From Cyclina sinensis (Eukaryota; Mollusca; Bivalvia; Venerida; Veneridae): a stretch of 64,000 nucleotides of DNA. The notes under the pieces were generated by a model. The model saw only the letters and a program-made list of their open reading frames with translations, made no database searches and had not been told where the DNA came from. Positions 1-10,407 of this stretch are shown here, in pieces (position 1 is the stretch's first letter; the number at the start of each line of letters is the position of its first letter). The DNA lies in the NCBI GenBank assembly GCA_012932295.1, contig JAAONU010000001.1, forward strand, positions 56,827,693 to 56,891,692, written 5' to 3'. Position numbers and translations under genes: made by a program.

Positions 1-2
1 TG

Positions 3-183
3 TGTTCTTTCATGCCGGATACCATTAGAGAAGAATGTGATAGCTTTGTTGCCAAATACAGTGACATGATAATCAACCTGCTGGTGGCAGAAATTGATCC
101 AGCCACAATATGCACTCTTCTTAGACTATGTACAGCACAGACTGTACCCTCTGTGGAGAAAATCATGCTGCATACAGTAAAAG
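3..183 (+). CDS. PSAP: Prosaposin exon: second half of a saposin-B repeat
   Basis: The reading frame opens at base 3 with Cys-Ser-Phe and contains EEC, a VAKYSDMI helix and IC....LC, the third to sixth Cys of a saposin fold. A short linker (TVPSVEKI) follows. The donor is aag|gtaaat and the exon ends in phase 1. The 5' boundary is outside the window, so the exon may start earlier. Confidence 0.9.
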
Positions 184-3100
184 GTAAATACTCTAGTGTA
201 GTAGCAGGTTAGTATTAATCAGCTAACCGGTGTTAAGAGACCCCACCTTATAGATGCTTAGAAAGGTGACTCTGAACAAGGTCTCATTGTATGTGTAGTT
301 AATTGGGTAAAATTGTAGTACTTGTAAACAGTATGAGAGGCCAGAGGCAGATTTCAACCCATTGGATTTTATAGGGTCACTTTTGTAATTGGGATTTGAA
401 AACTTCATTTTAATCTTATTTTGGTCAGAAATGAAATAAAATGTATGCAGAACATTTTGTTTATAAATTTATTTTAAGGTATTGTTTTCACTTTGATATC
501 TCTATAAGTGATAGTAGTTTAGTCACCCTGATTGATATATTTCAAGACAATATGGCAAGTAAAATACTAGCAAACGTTGTACTTCTAGCCTGCATAAGCA
601 TATGATCTACAGCGAAGTTATATAGGAATGTTAAGCACTGTCCAAGGCTGTAAGCACTGTCCAAGGCTGTGCGCCTTTGTAGTTTGCTTGATGCCGAGAA
701 AGTAGAGTTATTGCCCATGAGTTAAGAAACAGCTTAAATTACAGAGCCAGCAATCTTGTTTCATGTCTTGAAGAAAAGTTTTCTAATTATAAATATAATT
801 AGATATTAATATAAATATTTCATTTGTTCCGGGATTCAGACTTTATTAAATTATCAAATAAACTTCTCATTATTTAAATATCTTTTGAAGATACAAGCAA
901 AGTAGATGATAGTGGAGTATGTGTACTCTGTGAGTTTGTAATGAGAGAAGTTGACACGGCCTTAGGTAACAACAAATCAAGGGTGAGTTGGTTAGTTTAA
1001 TAAAAGTTAAAAGTGTACATAGTTAACTTTTGAAAATGCTTTTCATGTTTGAAATTTCCATGCATTTTTTTCTTCTCAACAATGAAAACAGTCATCCATG
1101 AAAGCAAATCATTTCATTAAAATTTGTACTCTTGCATAAATTGTAATCAGTATGATCTTAATTCCACGGTGAATGTTTTGCTTACTTTTAAACTCACTGA
1201 GCATAATGCTTAAGATGAGCTGTTGTGATTGCTGTATGTTAGGTGTCAGTCATCTGTCTGTCTGTTGTCCATCCACATTTACCTTGTAAACACTCAACAG
1301 GTTGCATTTAACATCCATTTAGAATTGGTCAGAGTCTTCATAAGTATTTCTAGGTTAAGTTTAAAACTGAGTCATGTGGATCAAAATCTAGGTCACCAGG
1401 TCAAGTCAAAGGCAATCATTGTTTACACTCGACTGGCCACATTTTCTTTACAGTCCTCACAAAAAGTAATCAGAATGATTTTCCTGAGGATCTTTAAGAG
1501 GAGGTGAAACATGGGTCACATGTGGTCAAAAACTAGGTCATCCAGTCAAATAATTAGCTTAAATCCTAGTAGTCATGTTTTCTTCCCTATCATCATGGAC
1601 ATTTTTCAGAATATTTGTCTCGTTGAATTATAGTTTAAGTTCAGAAGTGTTCCTAGTGGGGTCAAAAAGTAAGCCACCAGGTCAAATCATACATACACCT
1701 TTTTGTTGGCATTCCAGAAACAATTTTTTCTAAACAGTCATTCTGAAGATTTTCAGAATGTTTGTCTTGATATATCTAGGTCATGTTCAAAAGTGGGTCA
1801 CATGTGGTCAAAAAGTGGGTCATCATGCTAGAGGTGCTATTTTCTACCCAGACATGATGAAAATTTGTCAGACTGTTTGTATTGATGATATCTAGGTCCT
1901 GTTCAGAGAAGGATCATGAGTTCAAAAATGTAGGTCAGCAGGCTAGAGGGAATACATGACTCCTGATAAGGAAACGTAAGATTTGATTACATTACCTGGA
2001 ACTGAAAAGAGAATGTCTTTTGAGGACATAGATTTTTTTCTCAGATTCACTGGCAAAGAAAATCCATTGCTTAGTGAATTTGTTTTACACTAGAAATGGT
2101 AAGAACTCTGAAAAAGCTTAAAGGTAGGTAAAAAGCAGGGCTTAACAACAGATTTGATCATTAACTCAGGAACAACTGAACAGAGAAAGTTTGACCTTTA
2201 TAGAACAGCAACACAAGGACCACTAGACTTCATAGGATGGTTTAGCATATTGAGTTGATGAATCCTGTTTATGGCCCAGGAGGTCAAAGATCAATCTCTC
2301 AGGGGCATCCTTTTTAAGGACGGTTTTCAGTCAACTCAGACTACTGAATAAAGGACCTTTTAACAGCATGGAAAGATGAGTAGATGAATTTCCTTTATTT
2401 TTGGCCCTCTAGATCAAAGGTCAAGCTCACATCACCTGAATTTTGGAAACAGTGTTAATCAGTAACTTTTTTAGAACAATTGAACCCAGTTCCCTCAAAC
2501 TTAAAAGAATGGTCTGGTATGTTGAATAGATTAACCTCATCAACTTTTGGCTACACTTTTTCCAAGTGAAGCTCAAAAAGGCCTGCAATTTTAAAAACTG
2601 TCCTGATAAATTACTGAAGAACAGTTGTAATCCAGAAGCCTCAGATTTTGCAGGACTGTTTTACATTATAAGCTAGTAATATCAGTTTTTTTTGCCAAAT
2701 GGATTGAAGGTCAAGCATGCACAGGGACAACCTGCATATTTACAACAGTTTTCTGTCATTTACTCAACAGCTGGACCAAGGACCATCACATTTCCAGGAT
2801 GCTTGCATATGATAAGTTGATGATAGTCATACATTATGGGGTCCATTGGGTCAAAGATCAATAGTACTTGCTTGGAAAATTTATAGTAATCAGTAATTTG
2901 AGATCTATTGACCCAGTTACCCTCAAACTTTGTTTGACCTCATGAGTAATTGATTCCTGTTGCTGGTAAGTTTCTGCTCCAAACCTTAATTAAATTTTAT
3001 TTAGGGATAACTATCTTGCTTGGCAGGGGGTAGGTGGGGAGGGCATGTGTGTTTCTCAAGCACAAGTCTTCGTTTGTTTTGAGTATGATTTTTGTGACAA

Positions 3101-6100
3101 TCTTTATGTTTTTATCTTACTCTATAAATTAGTGAGTCGGGGCTATCATGGCTTTTTATGCCCCGAAGGAAGGCATATAGTTTTTTATCTGTCCATCCGT
3201 CAGTCCATCCGAAAACTTTAACATTGGCCATAACTCCTTATTAGTTAGTGGATTAACTTAATACTTGGACACAACACCCCTTTGAACAAGACCTTCCCAT
3301 TGACCTATACTTATTTGACCTTGACCCCTGAATGACCTTCACCTTGAAGATCCAGTTGTCCAAAAACTTAAACATTGATAATAACTTCTTTATTGGTAAG
3401 TGGATTTACTTCATACCTGGACACAACACCCCTTTGAACAAGACCTTCCCACTGACCCCATATCTATTTGACCTTGACCCTTAAATGATCTTTACCTTGA
3501 AGATCCAATTGTCCAAAAACTTTAACATTGCCCATAACCTCCTTATTAGAAAGTTGATTTACTTCATACTTGGACACAACAGCTCTTTGGACAAGACCTT
3601 CCTGTTGACTTATATTTAGTTGACCTTGACCCTTGAATGACTGGTCCACAGCTCAAAGTCAAAGCACCACTATGGGGGCATTGTCATCTTACAGTGACAC
3701 TTCTTGTTTGTATTTCTTTTCTGTTGAAACGCAGCAGCTGTTAAAAACAATTTCATTTCTTTTATAATATCCTACAGGTTGCTATAGAGACAGCTGTGAA
3801 GAAAGTTTGTAGTTTCTTTCCCGACTCTATCAAAGTGGAATGTATAAGCTTTGTGAACAAGTATGGAGACACAATTGTTGAACTGTTGGTGCAAGAGCTT
3901 GATCCTAAGGAGATCTGTACTGCGCTTGGAGTCTGTTCTAAGCAGGCACAGTGGGGCACATTTGTGAGACTCCTGCCAGAGAAAAATAAAGGTACTTTGT
4001 CTAAATAGTATGTTTTAACTTCTGTTTAAGTTCACAAATTTAGAGAAAAAAGCTCTGATTATCCTTCACATGTTAGTGACATCATGTAATGTTATTTTGT
4101 ACCACGCAATTTATGCACAAGATATTAGTCAAGAATTGTGCCAAGTATTGTTAGCTTATGTTAAACAATAAAGTTATGAGGCAGTGATCTGTTACTATAC
4201 CCCCCGCACAACGAAGTTGTAAATGGGGGGGGGGGGGGTGCGGTATACTGAAATCAGCTTGGCCATCAGGTATCAGCTTCAATTTAAACTTCATATATGA
4301 ACAGACCTCATTGAGGAAAAGTGCATTGTCCAGGAACCATAACTCTTTTTATGCCCCCACAAAGTGGGGTGCATATAGCGTTGCACTTGTCCGTCCGTAC
4401 GTACGTCTGTCCGTACGTCCCGAAATCTTGTGAATGCAACTCCTCTTAAACTGGATGGCAGATTTTGCTCAAACTTCCAGGGATGAACAACCTTAATGTG
4501 TAGATGGTAGTAAAGGAAGGAATTTTTGCTGCGACAAAATTTAACAGAATTATGGCCCTTTGTTGATTTTTTCACTAGAAATTTTGTGAACGCAACTCCT
4601 CTTAAACCGGATGGCAGATTTTGCTCAAACTTCCATGAATGAACAACCTTAACGTGTAGATGATAGTAAAGGAAGGAATTTTTGCTGCGACAAAATTTAA
4701 CAGAATTATGGCCCTTTGTTGATTTTTTCACTAGAAATTTTGTGAACACAACTCCTCTTAAACCGGATGGCAGATTTTGCTCAAACTTCCATGAATGAAC
4801 AACCTTAATGTGTAGATGGTAGTAAAGGAAGGAATTTTTGCTGTGACCATATTTAACAGAATTATGGCCCTTTGTTGATTTTTTCACTATATACCATATA
4901 AATAATTGAACATATAAATTTTACATTTGTAATTTAATTTAACATGTACATAAGGTTACCTGTAGATCATTTTAGGTATATCTACAGAAAAAATCTTACA
5001 TACAGGATATGCCCCATTTTATACTTGGATTTTGTTATGAAAACTTAACATTGGCTATAACTATGCCATTTCTTAATATTTCCTCATCAAACTTTCCAAT
5101 TGTAATGCTTACAATTGTATCGCTGAAGACAACACCATTTCACAAGGGCAGATAACCCTCAAATTTATTTTTGCAATATTATGCCCATTTTTCAACTTAA
5201 AATTTTTTGGTAAATCTTTTTGTTAATGTCCATTTCTCAAAAAAAGTCAGAGCAAGACCCCTGCAAAGATTGTTGGTACCCATGTCCCTGGGGTCAAAGT
5301 TAGCCCAGGGGTCACTTGAATTTGCTTATATATAGAAAATAAACTTCTTAAGTCTAGAAATAAAACATTAACTGACATGAGATGGGTCAGTACTTCCCCC
5401 CCCTCCCCCCCCGCCTCTGCATGGGGACCACCCATACCCTCCCCCACACCCTCCTACATTACCCCTCCCCATTTTTTTCTTTCATTATTTATTAATTTTT
5501 TTTTTTAATACCTAGGTACTTGAGGACCCCGACCCCTATCCCCACTCTTACCGAGAAAATTTTTTAAGAAATTTTTTTTTTTCATCTTATATGACTAGGT
5601 ACTTGGGCTCCCCCATGACAATTTTTTTCACTTGGGCCTCTTGTTTAACTTGGCTTATAATTTATTATCCAGCACTGAGAAAAGAGTTATTACCATTTGA
5701 AGTTTTTCATACTAAATTTTTGTCAGGGGCATAACTCAAAAAGTTTTGAAGATATCAACTTAAAACTTCTTAGATGGATAGATCTGGTTGAAGAGAAGTC
5801 CAGTTACCTAAGAACCATAACTCTTTTGCACTATTTTGGAGTGATTGCCCTTCATTACTTTTCATACTTAATTTTAGTCCAAGGCATAAAGTGACATGTT
5901 CCCATATATCAATACCCTCCTGACAAAGCAGCACTTTCTAAGTGCTCATGCAACTTGCTGGAAAGCTATTGCTATATAAAAACTCAGATTTCAGAGTAAA
6001 AAAGTACACATATGCAGCTTGCTTAAAAGTTTACTGAAAAATAGTTTCTCATACATAGTGCACAAGAAAAAACCAACTTATGTTTTACTGTTAGATGTTT

Positions 6101-9100
6101 TGAAAATAAATTATATAGCTTTATATATTTCTGGGGTTACTTTCCAGTTTGGAAATTGAAAAGAAGGACAACTCTAAAATGATTCAGCAAATATGTAAAT
6201 ACAAGATTTCACTCCCTTGTATAGTATTTTTTTTTTTTTTTTTTTTTTTTGTTACAGCTGCATTGCAGTGTGAGCTGTGTAAAGTATTAGTTGAAAATCT
6301 CCAGCAGTATTTGAAAGAGAATGGCACAAAAGACGAGGTGGAGGATTTTCTTAAAACTCTGTGTGATAAGCTACCAGATACTGTCACTGCTCAGGTAAAT
6401 ATGAAGTATACTGACTTTGATGTTTTCAGAGACAAGAGTTTGTTTCAGTGGTTCTTGAATATAACATTTTGAAAATCAATATGATTGAAAAAGTAAAGAT
6501 ATGTTATTTTGTATCTTTCATTAAGGAAGTTTTAAAGCATATATGCCCATTTAGGCTGTTTGACAGACTTTATTTTCAAATTGTGAGGGAGACACCAAAT
6601 TTCAGGTAGATGTTTTCATTTCTGGGATGTTGTCAGTAATTATCTTTGAACACTTCAGTATTCTGTTGATTTACAGGAATGAGTACAGAAATATACAGAT
6701 TTGTAAAGTTAAAGAATTAAAGAAAGAAGCTTAAAACGTCTTTCTTGCTAGTTAAAAATGTGTTTGTAATAAGTTATCTATAACTATCTGTATATATACC
6801 AGTGCCCATGACAGTTGGTTCAATGTTTGATTGGAACAGTTTGCCTGTATTGAAAAATCACTTCCCAACAGCTGAATTAAGGGAATGCATGTATACTCTC
6901 TATATATAGAGCACTGTAAATATTCTCAGTGATCTGGGATCTTCAGTCAGTGCCCTCTAGTGTTTAGTTTTATTTTGGTATAAATGTACATACACATGGC
7001 ATGATAAAAGATACATAAAAAACAAAGTGGTAACAAAATAGACTAGCACTATTGCATGTCATATAAAAAATATAATTAGAAGATAAATAAATGAGTACCA
7101 TGTAATGCCCACCAATACCAGGGATAACACAAAAAAAGAGAAAAAGAATTCTCTTATTTCCATTGTGATCCCTTGTTTGTAACTGAACAGTTTGTTATGG
7201 ATGATAGAGATTCTGTAGCAAGTTACAACGGTCAGCTAATCTGTTTGCATACAAATGTGAAACACTGTTGGCGGTGTTAGGGTAGTGTAATATCTAGCTA
7301 AAGTAACATGATGTAAGTATTTCAAGGGTATGATATTTTACAGTCCTTTATTATGTCAGGAAATGCTTTCATTATAAACACCTTACTTGTAATTCCAGTG
7401 CCATGATGTGGTGGACCAATATGTCCCTGCAGTTCTTGCTTTAATAGATCAGGATCTTAAACCAGATGAAATCTGTCAGGTAAACTACACTTTTTGTTTT
7501 CTTTTTTGACAGCTGAACAATGAAACGACAATATGTTTTTATTTTATAGGACTTTGTAATTAAGTGTTTGACAGTGGTTCGTTCATATGATGAAATAGGA
7601 CCATTTTAAGTTAAATGTTTACAATGCATACAAAATAATCTCTCATCATGATGCCTTCCTCATCCAATCCACTTTCATGGAGATATGTATTTTCTGCTCA
7701 GATGATGTCATATCATATATTACAGCAAATTGGACTGTGTAGTAATACCACAGTGGCACATAAGAAAGTAGGCCCTTTATTCTACAAGCCTCAGAGACTG
7801 GTGGGACAGAACAAGTGTACATATGGGCCTGCATATTGGTGTGCCAACAAGGCTAATGCTATGGAATGCAATGTAAGTTCAATAATTTAATCAATTTATT
7901 ATCTGAAGGTTGTTTTTATTATCTTTGTCATATGACCCACTTCAAAGAAGAGGGTGTATATTGTTTTGCAAAAGTTGTCCGTCAGTTGGTCCATCGGTTG
8001 GTAGACCACTTCATTTCCAACTTGAGAACACATGGGTACAAAACTTGAGATTTAGTAATTAGGTTTTGTATGAAGGGTAGATAAACCCTATTGATCTGGA
8101 CCCACAGGATCAAAGATCAAGCTCAAAGGGGCTTGCAATTTGAAAATAGTTACTCGTCAATAACTCAAGTGCAACTGCACCCAGGACGTTCAGATTTTAT
8201 AGGATTGTTAAGTATGATGAGTAGATGATCTCTGTTGTTGTTTTGGGCCTAAATTTCCAGCTCAGAGGGGTCTCCACTTTGAAAATGGTTTCTGATCAAG
8301 AGCTCTAAAAAACTGCTTCCTGGTCATTCAAGATCTCTTTACACAGGATGGCTAGGCATGTGTAAATTTAATAGATTTATGTTTACAGGTCATTTGAAAT
8401 TTTTCATAGTTGATTTTTGTTCGAAACATAACTCAAAAAGTATTGGAGAAATCAACTTGAAACTTTTTAGGTGGATAGATCTTATTGAGGAGAAGTGCAC
8501 TGTTCCTTTTACCATAGTTTTGGAATTATTGCCCCTTGAAATGTTTCATTCTTAATTTTTGTTCAGGGCATAACTCAAAAAGCATTGGAGATATCAACTT
8601 GAAATTTTTTAGATGGATAGATCTCAGTGAGGAGAAATGCACTGTTCAAGAACCATAATTCCTTTTACTATAGTTTTGGAATTATTGCCTCTTGAAATGT
8701 TTCATTCTTAATTTTTGTCTGAAGCATAACTCAAAAAGTATTGGAGATATCAACTTGAAACTTTATAGATGGATAGATCTCATTGAGGAGAAGTGCATTG
8801 TTCAAGAACTATAATTCCTTTTACCATAGTTTTGGAATTATTGCCCCTTGAAATGTTTCATTCTTAATTTTTGTTCAGGGCTTAACTCAAAAAGCATTGG
8901 AGATATCAACTTGAAATTTTATAGATGGATAGATCTCATTGAGGAGAAATGCACTGTTCAAGAACCATAATTCCTTTTACTATAGTTTTGGAATTATTGC
9001 CTCTTGAAATGTTTCATTCTTAATTTTTGTCTGAAGCATAACTCAAAAAGTATTGGAGATATCAACTTGAAACTTTATAGATGGATAGATCTCATTGAGG

Positions 9101-9941
9101 AGAAGTGCATTGTTCAAGAACCATAATTCCTTTTACCATAGTTTTGGAATTATTGCCCCTTGAAATGTTTCATTCTTAATTTTTGTTCAGGGCTTAACTC
9201 AAAAAGCATTGGAGATATCAACTTGAAATTTTATAGATGGATAGATCTCATTGAGGAGAAATGCACTGTTCAAGAACCATAATTCCTTTTACCATAGTTT
9301 TGGAATTATTGCCTCTTGAAATGTTTCATTCTTAATTTTTGTCTGAAGCATAACTCAAAAAGTATTGGAGATATCAACTTGAAACTTTATAGATGGATAG
9401 ATCTCATTGAGGAGAAGTGCATTGTTCAAGACCTATAATTCCTTTTACCATAGTTTTGGAATTATTGCCCCTTGAAATGTTTCATTCTTAATTTTTGTTT
9501 GGGGCAGAACTAAAAAAGTATTGGAGATATCAACTTGAAACTTCATAGATAAATAGATCTCATTGAGGAGAAGTGCATTGCCTAAGAACCATAACTCTCT
9601 TTTGCATAATTTTGGAGCTGTTGGGGTTTTTTTTTCGGGGGCATAACTAAAAAACTTCTGAAGGTATCAACTTGAAACTTCATAGATAAATAGATCTCAT
9701 TGAGGAGAAGTGCAATGCCCAAGAATGATCAAGGTAACATCAAGTTATAAGCTGCCATGATTGTGACCATTGCCTTGTTTTGGGGGCTTTCTTGTCTGTG
9801 ACACATTTCTTGTTTTTATTTTTTCTGGTTCTTACAGTAAAAGTGTACATTGTTTCCTAACAAATCTATGGATAATATAGTTACATCTTTTTGTTTTGTT
9901 TCCAGGCCATGGAGCATTGTATGAGACATGTGTGGAACTGA
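3..9941 (+). CDS. PSAP: Prosaposin-like polyprotein, 3' part (7 exons, 5' end outside window)
   Basis: Spliced CDS join of 3-183, 891-982, 3778-3991, 6258-6394, 7399-7479, 7726-7872 and 9906-9941. All introns are GT-AG and exon phases agree (1,0,1,0,0,0). The visible protein is the second half of a saposin-B repeat, a complete six-Cys repeat (exons 2-3), a second complete six-Cys repeat (exons 4-6) and a saposin-A-type C-terminal domain (exons 6-7) ending HVWN-stop. Each complete repeat shows CxxC, LC/VC, a central Cys and IC...LC, with N-glycosylation sequons NKS and NGT in the first half. In known animals prosaposin is secreted or sent to lysosomes and cleaved into small saposins that present sphingolipids to hydrolases. 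The start, signal peptide and earlier repeats lie upstream of base 1. A pulmonary-surfactant-B-like or other multi-saposin paralogue is the main alternative; the terminal SapA domain favours prosaposin. Confidence 0.93.
632..669. repeat. 19-bp tandem duplication in intron 1
   Basis: taagcactgtccaaggctg occurs twice head to tail. The rest of intron 1 (184-890) shows nothing recognisable. Confidence 0.9.
891..982 (+). CDS. PSAP: Prosaposin exon: first half of the next saposin-B repeat
   Basis: Acceptor tcttttgaag, donor gtgagt. Joined in phase 1 it reads DTSKVDDSGVCVLCEFV and continues to GNNKSR, giving the CxxC pair and an NKS glycosylation sequon typical of helix 1 of saposins. The exon is 92 bases and was too short to appear as a long ORF. 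Confidence 0.9.
1190..1960 (+). repeat. Dispersed repeat with degenerate aggtca units, intron 2
   Basis: It begins near ctcactgagcataatgct...gagctgttgtgattgctg and continues with degenerate units containing ctaggtca, gtcaaa and gtgggtcaca. The copy at 13,065-13,760 starts and proceeds the same way, so this is a dispersed family. No coding potential seen. Confidence 0.7.
2100..2960 (+). repeat. Degenerate ~150-bp tandem units, intron 2
   Basis: Units share ggtcaaagatcaa, gttgatgaatcctgtt and a piece reading like a failed ending with aacagt...aactca. Similar wording recurs in the last intron at about 8,090-8,345 (ggatcaaagatcaagctca). Divergence is high; unit edges are approximate. Confidence 0.55.
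3128..3700 (+). repeat. Hairpin-headed element with three ~150-bp units
   Basis: Head tttttatgccccgaagg...ggcatatag, then tgtccatccgtcagtccatcc, then three units starting aacattggccataact at about 3222, 3371 and 3522, each with ggacacaacacccctttg and gaccttgacc. The open minus-strand frame here is only the repeat read in antisense. Confidence 0.75.
3778..3991 (+). CDS. PSAP: Prosaposin exon: second half of the complete saposin-B repeat
   Basis: Acceptor cctacag, donor gtactt. It opens VAIETAVKKVCSFFPDS and carries VEC, the KYGDTIVELL helix and ICTALGVC, completing the six cysteines begun in the previous exon. It ends with a basic linker (LLPEKNK) where proteolytic separation of saposins would be expected. 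Phase 1 at the end. Confidence 0.93.
4196..4252. repeat. Imperfect inverted repeat with a 14-G run, intron 3
   Basis: ataccccccgca at the left faces tgcggtata at the right around a run of G at 4225-4238. It resembles the termini of a small repeat element. The G run may be mis-sized in assembly. Confidence 0.5.
4346..4890 (+). repeat. Hairpin-headed element with three 156-bp units
   Basis: The head atgcccccacaaagtggggtgcat can fold (ccccac/gtgggg), followed by gtccgtccgtacgtacgtct. Three units of exactly 156 bp begin gtgaa(t/c)(g/a)caactcc at 4430, 4586 and 4742. The units are about 95% alike by eye. A 198-codon minus-strand frame crosses it only because 156 is a multiple of three. Confidence 0.85.
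5390..5640. repeat. Low-complexity C- and T-rich stretch, intron 3
   Basis: Runs of C near 5395-5412, repeated ccctcccc words, then T runs. No gene signal. Confidence 0.7.
5680..5890 (+). repeat. Isolated copy of the cataactcaaaaag repeat family, intron 3
   Basis: It carries gggcataactcaaaaag, gatatcaactt and tagatggatagatct, the same words as the array at 8,380-9,740, in the same orientation. The short forward frame in it is a by-product. Confidence 0.7.
6258..6394 (+). CDS. PSAP: Prosaposin exon: first half of the last saposin-B repeat
   Basis: Acceptor gttacag lies directly after an uninterrupted run of 24 T, and the donor is gtaaat. It reads AALQCELCKVLVENL, has an NGT sequon and ends LCDKLPDTVTAQ, giving Cys 1-3 of the repeat. 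The open frame that starts further upstream at 6149 includes intron and should not be used. Confidence 0.92.
7399..7479 (+). CDS. PSAP: Prosaposin exon: central part of the last saposin-B repeat
   Basis: Acceptor aattccag, donor gtaaac; exactly 27 codons in phase 0. It reads CHDVVDQYVPAVLALI and ends PDEICQ, giving Cys 4 and Cys 5. The exon is small and visible only by continuity of the saposin pattern. Confidence 0.92.
7726..7872 (+). CDS. PSAP: Prosaposin exon: end of last saposin-B repeat and start of SapA domain
   Basis: Acceptor atattacag, donor gtaagt, 49 codons. It opens QIGLC (Cys 6 of the repeat), then SNTT (possible sequon) and a linker, then LVGQNKCTYGPAYWC, which is the hallmark of the saposin-A-type domain found at the termini of prosaposin. 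Confidence 0.95.
7940..8345 (+). repeat. Dispersed repeat head, last intron
   Basis: Contains gtccgtcagttggtccatcgg followed by ggatcaaagatcaagctca and aactcaagtgcaactg units, similar to those in intron 2. It directly precedes the 156-bp array and may be the head of the same element. Confidence 0.55.
8380..9740 (+). repeat. 156-bp tandem array with alternating A/B units, last prosaposin intron
   Basis: The word taact(c)aaaaag recurs at 8571, 8727, 8883, 9039, 9195, 9351 and (as gaactaaaaaag) 9507, a constant 156-bp spacing. Units alternate: one type has gttcaggg(c)(a/t)taactc with gcattggag, the other gtctgaagcataactc with gtattggag, giving a 312-bp higher-order period for about three turns. 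Flanking units are more diverged. No coding role. Confidence 0.9.
9906..9941 (+). CDS. PSAP: Prosaposin terminal exon with stop codon
   Basis: Acceptor gtttccag, then 11 codons AMEHCMRHVWN and a TGA stop at 9939-9941. Joined to the previous exon it gives ECNAMEHC..HVW, the expected end of the saposin-A-type domain. Confidence 0.93.
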   Translation, partial: AMEHCMRHVWN

Positions 9942-10407
9942 GTATACCTTGAGTTAACATTTGGCCTTCTCCACAAAACCACAGTTACTGAAAGCATAAA
10001 ACTTGATTGATAACATGGAATTTTGTTAAACTTTTTAAACAGCTGCAAGATAATTTGATGGAGTTATTATAGGCAAGCTTCTTTGAGAAATGAAGGAAAG
10101 TTGTAGAATAAGACACTGTATGGTAATTGTGTCATTCCACTAATGTTAATTGTTTAATCAATTTTCTTGTTGTATTTTGTATATTTAGTATAATTAACAC
10201 CCACAGATTAAAGAATAATATATTTGCTGACAGCTTATCAAGGGGTGAATATGAAAAATTTCTAAGTGCTGTAAAATGAAGCAGATATCACTTTTTTCAT
10301 TCACCCCTTCATATGTGATTTTACACCGCATTGTGAAATGTTAAATAATGCTGCAACTTTTGGTTATATATCTGTTTAGTAAGAATAAATACACTCAGCT
10401 AAATAAA
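9942..10407 (+). other. PSAP: Probable prosaposin 3' UTR with polyadenylation signals
   Basis: AT-rich sequence after the stop. The first canonical AATAAA hexamers are at 10384-10389 and 10402-10407, with an ATTAAA near 10207. A tandem pair at 12755-12760 and 12766-12771 could serve a much longer transcript, since 10.4-13.0 kb shows no obvious repeats. Which site is used cannot be read from sequence. Confidence 0.5.

Noticed and set aside
4291..4887. 198-codon minus-strand ORF with internal repeats
   Set aside because: It is three 156-bp DNA repeat units read in antisense; the unit length divisible by three keeps the frame open. No protein family resemblance.
6149..6472. 107-codon ORF as the exon itself
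   Set aside because: It includes intron on both sides; the true exon is 6258-6394 by splice sites and saposin pattern.
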